In this document: positions 6,078 through 12,961 of the stretch, in pieces
How positions within the stretch are numbered: the stretch's first letter is position 1
How the letters are laid out: each line of letters opens with the position of its first letter
Origin: Acidimicrobiia bacterium
GTDB taxonomy: Bacteria > Actinomycetota > Acidimicrobiia > Spongiisociales > ZC4RG35
DNA length: 15,647 bases
Direction: 5' to 3'
Assembly (NCBI GenBank): GCA_009377735.1
Contig: WHTL01000050.1
Span: forward strand, 1-15,647
Program-made: the position numbers and the translations under genes
Notes under the pieces: generated by a model
The model's database searches: none
Told to the model about the DNA's origin: nothing
What the model saw: only the letters and a program-made list of their open reading frames with translations

Positions 6078-7289
6078 ATGACCGACCGCCACGACGTCAT
6101 AATTGTGGGAGGTGGAATCGTCGGTCTCGCCACCGCACGGGCGCTCACTCAGAGCCGCCCCGGTCTCGATGTCATTGTTCTTGAGAAGGAGAGCAAGGTT
6201 GGGGACCATCAGACCGGCAACAACAGCGGCGTCCTCCACTCCGGTCTCTACTACAAACCGGGGTCGCTCAAGGCGCGGCTGTGCGTCGAGGGACGGCAGC
6301 GGATGGTGCAATTCTGCGAGGACGAGAACCTCCCCATGCGAATGACGGGAAAGCTGGTGATCGCTACCCAATCGGACGAGCTCCCCGCCCTCGACGAGTT
6401 GGAACGCCGCGGCAACGCCAATGGCCTGAAGGGCCTGACCCGGATTGGACCGGACGGTATCAAGGATCACGAGCCCCACGCTGTGGGCATGCAGGCGCTC
6501 CATGTCCCAGAGGTAGGTGTCGCCGACTTCGCTGCGGTGGCGAGACGACTCGCCGACAACCTCGACGGCGCGGTGAGGGTGCGGTCGCCCGTGACCCGGA
6601 TCTCCGAGGATGACGGTGGGGTCGTGGTGGAAACGCCTCAAGGGATCGATCGAGCCTCGATCCTCATAAACTGCGCTGGACTACATTCGGACCGGGTGGC
6701 GGCCATGGCGGGCCTAGATACACCGGTGCGGATCGTACCTTTCCGCGGCGAGTATCACCTGTTGACCGAGGTGGCTGCCCCACTGGTGAAGGAACTCATC
6801 TACCCGGTACCCGATCCTCGCTTTCCATTCTTGGGGGTTCACTTCACCAGACGGGTGAACGACACGGTCGAAGTGGGGCCAAATGCGGTGCTCGCCTTGG
6901 GTAGGGAGCACTACAGGAATAGATCAGCGAACTGGTCCGATGTCTGGGAGACCGTCAGATACCCCGGGTTCCTTCGTCTTGCATCCCATCATTGGCGGAC
7001 TGGTTCCACAGAGATGTGGCGATCCCGCTCCCGCCGCCTCTACGCCCGCTCCGCCCAACGTCTCGTCCCTGAGATTCGAGCCGAGCACTTCACAGCAGGT
7101 GGCGCGGGGGTCAGAGCACAAGCCGTGTCCGCCGACGGCAAGCTAGTCGATGACTTCTCAGTAGTTGAGGGCCCTAGCTCGATCCATGTGCTGAACGCAC
7201 CATCCCCAGCCGCCACCGCCTCATTGGCCATCGGCGACCACATCGCAGCCATGGCGGAGGCACGGGCGGAACACCACCGACGCCCCTAA
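6078..7289 (+). CDS. lhgO: L-2-hydroxyglutarate oxidase-like FAD enzyme
   Basis: A 403-residue FAD-dependent oxidoreductase of the DAO/LhgO family, of usual length. GGGIVG at 11-16 with Glu36 at the end of the second strand binds the FAD ADP moiety; HQTGNNSGVLHSGLYY (44-59) is the family signature near the flavin; the C-terminal PAATASLAIGDHIA fits the second FAD contact. Known members oxidise L-2-hydroxyglutarate to 2-oxoglutarate, passing electrons to oxygen or quinone at the membrane. A related 2-hydroxy acid is possible here. The reading frame is open further upstream to 5937, but homology starts at MTDRHDVIIVGGG, so 6078 is chosen; its ribosome site is weak. The last five codons and the stop lie inside the first 71-bp repeat. 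The TAA exists only because that copy has T where copies 2 and 3 have G (7287). Confidence 0.85.
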   Translation: MTDRHDVIIVGGGIVGLATARALTQSRPGLDVIVLEKESKVGDHQTGNNSGVLHSGLYYKPGSLKARLCVEGRQRMVQFCEDENLPMRMTGKLVIATQSDELPALDELERRGNANGLKGLTRIGPDGIKDHEPHAVGMQALHVPEVGVADFAAVARRLADNLDGAVRVRSPVTRISEDDGGVVVETPQGIDRASILINCAGLHSDRVAAMAGLDTPVRIVPFRGEYHLLTEVAAPLVKELIYPVPDPRFPFLGVHFTRRVNDTVEVGPNAVLALGREHYRNRSANWSDVWETVRYPGFLRLASHHWRTGSTEMWRSRSRRLYARSAQRLVPEIRAEHFTAGGAGVRAQAVSADGKLVDDFSVVEGPSSIHVLNAPSPAATASLAIGDHIAAMAEARAEHHRRP

Positions 7290-7483
7290 CCCAGGGTTCC
7301 CACAGCCGCCCAGCGACGTCCCCAGCCCGAAGTTCAGGCTCACACCACCGACGCCCCGAACCCAGGGTTCCCACAATCGCCCAGCGACGTCCCCAGCCCG
7401 AAGTTCAGGCTCACACCACCGACGCCCCGAACCCAGGGTTCCCACAGCCGCCCAGCGACGTCCCCAGCCCTAAGTTCAGGCTC
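7271..7483. repeat. Three tandem copies of a 71-bp repeat between convergent genes
   Basis: Copies begin at 7271, 7342 and 7413, exactly 71 bp apart, and a partial fourth (ACACCA) begins at 7484. They differ at only a few positions: copy 1 has CT and copies 2-3 CG at the GAACCC word, copy 2 has AATCG for AGCCG, copy 3 ends CCTAAG for CCGAAG. Inside each unit GAACCC-A-GGGTTC (TAACCC in copy 1) is an inverted repeat, GACGTC is palindromic and AGCC...GGCT brackets GAAGTTC. The array covers the end of the LhgO-like gene and stops 7 bp before the ALDH stop codon. It may act as a two-way transcription barrier or be an extragenic repeat; no coding role is apparent. Confidence 0.95.
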
Positions 7484-7490
7484 ACACCAG

Positions 7491-8957
7491 CTACCAGTCG
7501 GCAGCTATGTACTTGGTCTCCAAGAACTCGAGCATTCCCTCATGGGCGCCCTCGCGACCGATGCCACTCTGCTTCACACCGCCGAACGGTGCGGCGGGAT
7601 CGGAGATGAGGCCGCGGTTGACCCCCACCATTCCCGATTCCAGCGCCTCGGCCACGCGGAGTGCCCGACTCAGATCGGAGCTGAAGAGATAAGCCGCCAG
7701 ACCATATTCGGTGCTGTTGGCGAGCTCGATCGCCTCGTCCTCGGTCTCGAAGGTGACCAGCGGGGCCACCGGTCCGAAGATCTCACGCTTCAGGAGAGGC
7801 GTCTCCCTGCCAACCCCACCCAGAACGGTTGGTTCGAAGTAGAACCCGGGTCGGTCGGGTTGTCGTCCACCTGTCAATACCTCGGAACCGGATTCGGTCG
7901 CCATTTCTACCGACTCTGCCATGTCGTTCTGCGCACCTTGGTTGACCAGGGGGCCCAAACCCACATCCGGATCCATTCCCGGACCTACCCGAACATCCGC
8001 CATAGCCTTGGTGAAGACCTCGGAGAACTGGTCGGCCACCGCGGCATGGACATAGAACCGGTTGGCCGCGATGCACGACTGCCCACCATTGCGCATCTTG
8101 GCGATCATGGCGCCCTCGACGGCGGTATCGATATCGGCGTCGTCGAAGACGAGGAAAGGAGCGTTTCCGCCCAACTCCATGGAAGTGTTGACGACGCTCT
8201 CCGCTGCCTGTGAGAGGAGGGTGCGGCCAACTTCCGTGGATCCGGTGAACGAGAGGAGCCGGACACGGTCGTCACCGAGAATTGCCGGCACCACCTCAGA
8301 AGAACGCTTGGACGGCATCACGTTGAGCACGCCGGGAGGGAGACCAGCCTCTTCCAGCAGAGAACCTACGGCGAGGGCGGTCAGGGGTGTGTCCGAGGCA
8401 GGTTTGAGGATCATGGTGCACCCTGCGGCAACGGCTGGGCCGATCTTTCGGGTGGCCATGGCCGCCGGGAAGTTCCATGGTGTGATGAGAAGCGAAACGC
8501 CCACAGGTTGGTCGATGGCGATGATCCGTTTATCGCCGTTGGGAGCAACCGACAACGATCCGATGTTTCGCACCGCCTCCTCCGAGTACCAGCGGAAGAA
8601 CTCGGCGGCGTACAGGATCTCACCACGGGATTCAGCCAGTGTCTTACCCATCTCGAGAACGATCAGGGACGCCAGATCATCGGCTCTCTCGGTCATCAAC
8701 TCATATGCCTTGCGGAGTATTTCGCCGCGGGAGCGGGGCGATGTTCCGGCCCAATCTGCGGCGGCAGTAGATGCCGCATCGACCGCTGCCTTGGCATCTT
8801 CGACGGATCCGCTTGGAACCGTCGCCACCGTTTCGCCAATTGATGGGTCGAGGACATCGATGGTCGCCTGATCAGATGCAGGCTGCCAATCGCCTCCTAT
8901 GAGGAGTCGGTCATGACCCCGGCTCTGGAGTCCTTCGAGGATGGGATTCTGTGCCAT
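7491..8957 (-). CDS. gabD: Succinate-semialdehyde dehydrogenase-like aldehyde dehydrogenase
   Basis: A 488-residue NAD(P)-dependent aldehyde dehydrogenase, the usual length. Catalytic residues are in place: Asn162 (TPWNFPAAM), Lys185 (ILKPASDTP), Glu261 (MELGGNAPF) and the nucleophile Cys295 (GGQSCIAANRFYVH). FTGSTEVGR (238-246) is the coenzyme loop. The wording of these motifs is closest to GabD-type enzymes, which oxidise succinate semialdehyde to succinate; glutarate-semialdehyde and sulfolactaldehyde dehydrogenases share the subgroup, so the symbol is tentative. The start lies 15 bp after the stop of the beta-hydroxyacid dehydrogenase gene, with only a weak purine stretch in front, so the two are probably one operon from the promoter near 9990. 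The likely job is to oxidise the semialdehyde made by that dehydrogenase. Confidence 0.9.
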   Translation of the reverse strand: MAQNPILEGLQSRGHDRLLIGGDWQPASDQATIDVLDPSIGETVATVPSGSVEDAKAAVDAASTAAADWAGTSPRSRGEILRKAYELMTERADDLASLIVLEMGKTLAESRGEILYAAEFFRWYSEEAVRNIGSLSVAPNGDKRIIAIDQPVGVSLLITPWNFPAAMATRKIGPAVAAGCTMILKPASDTPLTALAVGSLLEEAGLPPGVLNVMPSKRSSEVVPAILGDDRVRLLSFTGSTEVGRTLLSQAAESVVNTSMELGGNAPFLVFDDADIDTAVEGAMIAKMRNGGQSCIAANRFYVHAAVADQFSEVFTKAMADVRVGPGMDPDVGLGPLVNQGAQNDMAESVEMATESGSEVLTGGRQPDRPGFYFEPTVLGGVGRETPLLKREIFGPVAPLVTFETEDEAIELANSTEYGLAAYLFSSDLSRALRVAEALESGMVGVNRGLISDPAAPFGGVKQSGIGREGAHEGMLEFLETKYIAADW

Positions 8958-8972
8958 AGGTGCGATCCGCTC

Positions 8973-9905
8973 TCAGTCGAGGCCGTCGGAGACTTCTTTG
9001 TTCTCTGACTCTATTTCGAGCCCGGCACCGTTGGCCAATTTGGTCAGGAGACCGGCGAAGTCCTCGTCGCCGTATCCGTTCCCGATTCCCTCAACGACGA
9101 TCTGGTGGACGAGGGCGGCGGTGGGAAGGGGCACGTTGAGATCACGGCCGGAGGCGAGACCCAACTCGAAATCCTTACGCAGCAGATGCCAGGTGAAGGT
9201 GGGGGTGTAGTCAAGGTTCACGAACGCCGGTGTCTTGTATTTGGTGAAGGTCGACCCCATCACACTGTCATTAAGGAACTCCAAGAAGTCGGACCGTGCC
9301 ACCCCCGCAGCCTCGGCCAACACCGTGATCTCGGCCATCGATTGGGTGACCACACCCAACATCAGGTTGTGACAGATCTTCACCAACCGCGCCTCGTCAC
9401 CCTCCCCAACATGGGTCACCTTCCGGCCAAACAACTCCAACAACGGACGCACCTTCTCATACGCCTCCATCGGTCCCGACGCCACCGCAGTGAGATTCCC
9501 AGACGCCACCACATTGGGATTCCCCGACACGGGGGCCGCAACCACCGCCGTCCCCAACTCCGCTGCCCGTGACGACAGCTCCCTCGAGGTGGTGGGATCT
9601 ATCGTCGTCGAATCCACCAGCACCCCCGGCCGGACGTCACCGCGAGAGAGCACACCATCATCACCGAGAGTGACCTCCAACACATCCGACGGACCGGCCA
9701 CCATGGTGAAGACCACATCACGCTCCGCCAACTCCGAGGGCGAATCCACGATCTTCGCCCCCAACTCCGACAACGGCTCTGCCTTCGACCGAGTTCGGTT
9801 GTAGACCCAAAGATCGGCACCACCGGCGAGGAGCCGTTCCAGAATGGCATACCCCATCCGGCCCACCCCGATCCATCCCACTTTCAACTCATTGATCTCA
9901 GCCAT
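8973..9905 (-). CDS. NAD(P)-dependent beta-hydroxyacid dehydrogenase (HIBADH/GLYR family)
   Basis: A 310-residue enzyme of the 3-hydroxyisobutyrate dehydrogenase family. Rossmann motif GVGRMG (13-18); VYNRTRSK (34-41) with Arg after Asn suggests NADP(H), as in glyoxylate/succinic semialdehyde reductases. DSTTIDP (98-104), the substrate loop APVSGNPNVVASG (124-136; family usually PVSGG) and catalytic Lys176 with Asn180 (KICHNLMLG) are present, and KDFELGL lies in the C-terminal helical domain. It should interconvert an omega- or beta-hydroxyacid and its semialdehyde, for example 4-hydroxybutyrate and succinate semialdehyde. The start at 9905 has a strong AAGGAGGA. It leads the operon with the semialdehyde dehydrogenase. 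Operator D overlaps its -10. True HIBADH of valine catabolism is less likely because the partner is not of the methylmalonate-semialdehyde type. Confidence 0.88.
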   Translation of the reverse strand: MAEINELKVGWIGVGRMGYAILERLLAGGADLWVYNRTRSKAEPLSELGAKIVDSPSELAERDVVFTMVAGPSDVLEVTLGDDGVLSRGDVRPGVLVDSTTIDPTTSRELSSRAAELGTAVVAAPVSGNPNVVASGNLTAVASGPMEAYEKVRPLLELFGRKVTHVGEGDEARLVKICHNLMLGVVTQSMAEITVLAEAAGVARSDFLEFLNDSVMGSTFTKYKTPAFVNLDYTPTFTWHLLRKDFELGLASGRDLNVPLPTAALVHQIVVEGIGNGYGDEDFAGLLTKLANGAGLEIESENKEVSDGLD

Positions 9906-9985
9906 CTGCCCGATCCTCCTTGACCGTCCCGGCGTCTACTAAAGAAGACAGAACCTCATCCCGGGGAAGGGCCTCCATCTTCTCG

Positions 9986-9995
9986 CAAACGATTG
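9986..9995. promoter_or_regulatory. LacI-type operator, CAAACGATTG (site D), overlapping a -10
   Basis: The 15-mer GCAAACGATTGTAGG (9985-9999) is repeated exactly at 11345-11359, on the other side of lacI-2. On the minus strand TACAAT (complement of 9992-9997) is a good -10 for the beta-hydroxyacid dehydrogenase operon, with no clear -35 (ATGCAT at 17 bp). Repressor bound here would cover the -10. It may also act on lacI-2, whose start is 114 bp to the right. Confidence 0.65.
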
Positions 9996-10062
9996 TAGGC
10001 ACTGGAACGGGGGGATGCATACCGGTAGCTCCTATCCGGCAGCGGCAGGATCGCCACAAAAG

Positions 10063-10072
10063 AAATCGTTCG
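10063..10072. promoter_or_regulatory. Weak operator-like site near the lacI-2 promoter
   Basis: AAATCGTTCG reads CGAACGATTT on the other strand, two changes from CAAACGATTG. It lies 37 bp before the lacI-2 start and 77 bp centre to centre from site D, so it could be an auxiliary site for autoregulation. It may also be chance. Confidence 0.25.
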
Positions 10073-10093
10073 CAGCGACCGGCCCAAATCCGC

Positions 10094-10099
10094 TAGGTT
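10094..10099 (+). promoter_or_regulatory. Possible -10 (TAGGTT) of lacI-2, leaderless transcript
   Basis: TAGGTT ends 9 bp before the GTG at 10109, and no Shine-Dalgarno precedes that codon. This is the arrangement of a leaderless or near-leaderless mRNA, common in actinobacteria. No convincing -35 is seen. Confidence 0.3.
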
Positions 10100-10108
10100 G
10101 AACACACC

Positions 10109-11134
10109 GTGACATCGCGCATCACACTCAAGGACGTGGCCAAAGAGGCCGGGGTACACGTGTCTACCGCATCCCGGGCCCTTAACCCACTCACATCATC
10201 GGTGGTCAATCCCGAGACCCTGGAACGAGTCGCCGCGGCGGCGAGAATGCTTGGATATCGGCCCCATCCGTTGGCCAGAGGACTACGCACCAACCAGTCG
10301 ATGTCGGTGGGAATGGTCATTCCCGATGTCGAGAACCCGCTCTTTGGCCCGATCATCGCCGGTGCAGAATCTGTGCTCGTCGATGACGGCTACTCGGTCC
10401 TCATCGGAAACGCCGACGGGGACCCTGAAAGCGCCGATGGAGTCGTCGCCTCCATGCTGGAGCGTCATGTCGACGGCCTCATTCTTGCCACCGCCACCCG
10501 CAGCGACTCCGCCATCGACACGGTACGCGAGCGAGGCGTTCCCATCGTCCTGGTCAATCGATCCATCGACGACGGATCGGTACCCGCCATCGTGGGTGAC
10601 GACCATGCCGGTATCGGTTTGGCCGTTGAGCACCTCGCCTCCTTGGGTCATCGAAGGGTGGGGCACGTCGCCGGGCCCAGCCGGGTGTCGACCGGTCTCG
10701 GTCGCAAGCGTGCCTTTCTCTCCTGGACCCAGGAGCTTGGGTTGGAGTCCGACCACGACCTGGTCGAAGAGGCCGACTGGTTCCAGGTCGAGCCCGGTCA
10801 CCGAGCAGCCCGCGAGCTCCTCAGCCGCCACCCCGAGATCACCGCCATCGTGGCGGCAAACGACCTCCTCGGACTCGGATGCTATCGGGCAATCCGGTCC
10901 CTCGATATGGAGGTGGCGGTCGACGTTTCCGTCACCGGGTACAACGACACTCCCCTCATGGACCTGATGCAACCGGCGTTGACGGCGGTGCGCGTCCCCT
11001 ATCGCCAGATGGGAACCCAGGCAGCCAACACGATGCTGGCAAGCCTCGCATCCGACGCCGAGACTCCGGCATCTATCAAGCTCACCCCTTCCCTGTCCGT
11101 CCGGGCATCTACCGCTCCCCCACCGAGTTCGTAG
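10109..11134 (+). CDS. LacI-family transcriptional repressor (lacI-2)
   Basis: A 341-residue LacI/GalR regulator, paralogous in design to the protein at 4957-5967. The helix-turn-helix is at residues 7-26 (LKDVAKEAGVHVSTASRALN) and the hinge around MLGYRPHPLARGLRT (47-61). The effector domain starts near 66 (SVGMVIPDVENPLFGPII) and ends with VSVTGYNDTPLMDLMQPALTAVRVP. At LacI specificity positions 17, 18 and 22 it has Val, Ser and Arg, so it differs from lacI-1 at position 17. The start is a GTG with no ribosome site. Operators with the A-centre core lie on both sides (9986 and 11346), so I infer that it controls the dehydrogenase operon and the ABC importer operon. The effector is probably a metabolite of the imported compound. 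Confidence 0.92.
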   Translation: MTSRITLKDVAKEAGVHVSTASRALNPLTSSVVNPETLERVAAAARMLGYRPHPLARGLRTNQSMSVGMVIPDVENPLFGPIIAGAESVLVDDGYSVLIGNADGDPESADGVVASMLERHVDGLILATATRSDSAIDTVRERGVPIVLVNRSIDDGSVPAIVGDDHAGIGLAVEHLASLGHRRVGHVAGPSRVSTGLGRKRAFLSWTQELGLESDHDLVEEADWFQVEPGHRAARELLSRHPEITAIVAANDLLGLGCYRAIRSLDMEVAVDVSVTGYNDTPLMDLMQPALTAVRVPYRQMGTQAANTMLASLASDAETPASIKLTPSLSVRASTAPPPSS

Positions 11135-11217
11135 GGATCCTCTAACGCGGTAACCAGAAGGACAAATCCAGAAATCGGTGGCGTCTCAAAGGTTTTTGTG
11201 GCAACATCACACGATGG

Positions 11218-11227
11218 CAAGCGTTTT
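11218..11227. promoter_or_regulatory. Degenerate operator-like site, CAAGCGTTTT
   Basis: One base from the minus-strand form of site A1 (CAAGCGTTTG), 128 bp upstream of operator E. It could be an auxiliary site for repressor looping. Alone it would not be convincing. Confidence 0.3.
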
Positions 11228-11332
11228 CCATGGACCGGGATCCGTCGCTCTAACGACCGACCAGGTGTCTTGGATCATGATCGATGCCGGTGACAGGGCA
11301 TGACCTTCCCATCGAAAACATACCCGTCACGA

Positions 11333-11361
11333 TTGAGATCCTCAGCAAACGATTGTAGGAT
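11333..11361 (+). promoter_or_regulatory. Promoter of the ABC importer operon
   Basis: TTGAGA (11333-11338), a spacer of exactly 17 bp and TAGGAT (11356-11361) make the best promoter in the window. Operator E fills the 3' part of the spacer, so repressor and RNA polymerase cannot both bind. The leader before the ATG at 11439 would be about 70 nt. Confidence 0.6.
11346..11355. promoter_or_regulatory. LacI-type operator, CAAACGATTG (site E)
   Basis: Lies between -35 and -10 of the importer promoter. Same 15-mer, GCAAACGATTGTAGG, as at site D, in the same orientation. Confidence 0.7.
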
Positions 11362-11438
11362 CGTAAACCGGAGTGGATGCCTTGGTTTTGCATTCCGGGA
11401 CGTCAGCAGAACGAAGCCCAGATAGGCGAGGAGTAAAG

Positions 11439-12896
11439 ATGATGAAGACCAGATCCATAATCACAATGCTGGTGCTGGTCATGGTGATCGCGGCCTGTGG
11501 TGGTACCGCAGGCAACGACACCACAACCGCCGCCGGTGGCGATACCGCCGCCGAGACAACGGCAGCCACGGCGGACACAACGGCCGCAGCAGAGACCACG
11601 GCAGCAACCGAAACCACCGGTGCCGACGGCACCGAGACCACCGCTGCTCCCAGCGAAACCACCGCTGGTGTCGCCCCAGAGGGGGACCCGATCGTCCTAG
11701 GAGCATCGCTGCCTTTGACGGGTGAGTTCTCCATCGCCGGTACCAAACACGCCGACGGCTACCAGTTCTGCGTCGACGAGCTCAATGCCCATGGCGGAAT
11801 CCTCGGCCGGCCCGTTGAGTTGTTGGTCGAGGACAACCGCAGCGACACCGAAGCCACCGTGAACCAGACGCAGCGTTTCATCAGTGTGGAGGGCGTCGAT
11901 GCCCTTCTCGGCACCTTCTCCAGTTTGCTCGGGTTCCCGGCATCGACCGTCGCCGAGCAGAACGGGATGGTGTATCCCATACCGTCCAGTGGGGCGCTCC
12001 GTTTGTATGAGCGCGGCTATGAAAACATTTTCTACTTCCAGGCGCTCCCCGCCGAGTTGACGGGTGCCACCATCGTTGATCTGGTCGAGTACTACGAGGA
12101 GCAGGGAGTTATTCCCGAGAGGCCACAGACCGCCGCGATAGTCAATGCAGATGACTTCTTTGCCGCTGCGATATCCAACGGGCTCCTGGGCGGGACCGTG
12201 GAGATCCCGGATTCGGGGGAGATCGTCGATCTCGCCCCCGGCTTCCTGGCCGAGATGGACATCGAGGTGGTGTTCGAGGAGGTGTGGCCCATCGGATACA
12301 CCGACTGGCTGACACTGGCCAACTCCATACGATCCGCGGACGCCGACATGCTTGCCGTTTCTACCGCATCACCGGACGAGGCCATCGCCCTGACCCAGGC
12401 TCTCCAGACAGTGGGTTACCAGGCTCCCTTGGTCTACATGTCCCAAGGCGCTCAAACCGAGTTCCAAGAGGCACTCGGTGATGCCGCCAATGGGATCATC
12501 ACCCACTCGGTCTGGAGCCCCCTGGCAAACTTCGAGGGGGTCCTTGCAGGCGAGCCCTACACCAACCAGGACTTCATCGACGGATTCACCGAGTCCTTCG
12601 GCACGCCACCCGATGAAGACGAGGCGATCCCGTTTGCGGTCTGCCAGGGAATCGCCCAGGCTATGGAGGGCACCGGCGGTACCGACAACGCAGCGATGAG
12701 CCAATGGCTCCATGACCGCACAGCCGAGGATCCGGTACGAACCATCATGGGTACCTACTCATGGGACGAGCGAGGACTCGCCGACAACCGGGCCTTCCTC
12801 GTGAACCAATGGCAGGAAGGCGAATTGGAGTTCGTCTATCCCATCGGTGAATTTGAGGGCACAACAGACCTCCTCTTCCCCAAGCCAGAGTGGTAG
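11439..12896 (+). CDS. Solute-binding lipoprotein of branched-chain amino acid/amide-type ABC importer
   Basis: A 485-residue exported binding protein. The N-terminus has KTR, a hydrophobic core and lipobox VIAAC (Cys20). Residues 21-72 are a low-complexity linker of Thr, Ala, Glu and Asp (ETTAA, DTTAA). The type I binding fold begins near 73 with DPIVLGASLPLTGEFS, HGGILGRPVELLVED and later LLGTFSSLLGFP and IPSSGALRLYERG. Family members bind branched-chain amino acids, urea, short amides or aromatic acids; nothing visible decides the ligand. ATG codons stand at 11439 and 11442 after GAGGAG; the first is chosen, and either gives the same mature lipoprotein. It is followed by a hairpin and livG, the classic order for this importer class. 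It is not a close copy of the lipoprotein at 1-675, whose domain wording differs (LALTGPLAPTAAIHQ). Confidence 0.92.
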   Translation: MMKTRSIITMLVLVMVIAACGGTAGNDTTTAAGGDTAAETTAATADTTAAAETTAATETTGADGTETTAAPSETTAGVAPEGDPIVLGASLPLTGEFSIAGTKHADGYQFCVDELNAHGGILGRPVELLVEDNRSDTEATVNQTQRFISVEGVDALLGTFSSLLGFPASTVAEQNGMVYPIPSSGALRLYERGYENIFYFQALPAELTGATIVDLVEYYEEQGVIPERPQTAAIVNADDFFAAAISNGLLGGTVEIPDSGEIVDLAPGFLAEMDIEVVFEEVWPIGYTDWLTLANSIRSADADMLAVSTASPDEAIALTQALQTVGYQAPLVYMSQGAQTEFQEALGDAANGIITHSVWSPLANFEGVLAGEPYTNQDFIDGFTESFGTPPDEDEAIPFAVCQGIAQAMEGTGGTDNAAMSQWLHDRTAEDPVRTIMGTYSWDERGLADNRAFLVNQWQEGELEFVYPIGEFEGTTDLLFPKPEW

Positions 12897-12905
12897 ACCA
12901 GATTG

Positions 12906-12931
12906 GGGGAGCCCGCCTCGTCGGGCTCCCC
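12906..12931 (+). terminator. Strong hairpin between binding-protein gene and livG
   Basis: GGGGAGCCCG (12906-12915), a six-base loop and CGGGCTCCCC (12922-12931) form a perfect 10-bp stem starting 10 nt after the stop codon. The tail TATTCTC has only a few Ts. Its place suggests partial termination or 3'-end protection, giving more binding protein than membrane components, as is usual in such operons. livG has no obvious promoter of its own. Confidence 0.7.
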
Positions 12932-12961
12932 TATTCTCATAGTCCGAACAGATAGCTGTTG

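Larger units (their letters stand above)
11135..11438. other. 304-bp upstream region of the ABC importer operon
   Basis: No gene is seen. The region carries a weak operator (11218-11227), the promoter and operator E. No clear terminator for lacI-2 was found. Confidence 0.45.

Noticed and set aside
4993..6081. Long plus-strand open frame (362 codons) opposite lacI-1
   Set aside because: It is antisense to a full-length LacI regulator with clear motifs; its translation has no recognisable domain. High-GC DNA often keeps the opposite frame open.
7271..7483. CRISPR-like array
   Set aside because: The 71-bp copies are directly abutting with no variable spacers, and no cas gene is near.
7542..8213. 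Plus-strand open frame of 223 codons opposite the aldehyde dehydrogenase
   Set aside because: The minus strand carries all catalytic residues of an aldehyde dehydrogenase here; the plus frame resembles nothing and has no ribosome site.
7491..9905. Valine catabolism pair (3-hydroxyisobutyrate and methylmalonate-semialdehyde dehydrogenases)
   Set aside because: The aldehyde dehydrogenase motifs follow the GabD type (ILKPASDTP, GGQSCIAANR), not the CoA-acylating methylmalonate-semialdehyde type, and no other valine genes are present.
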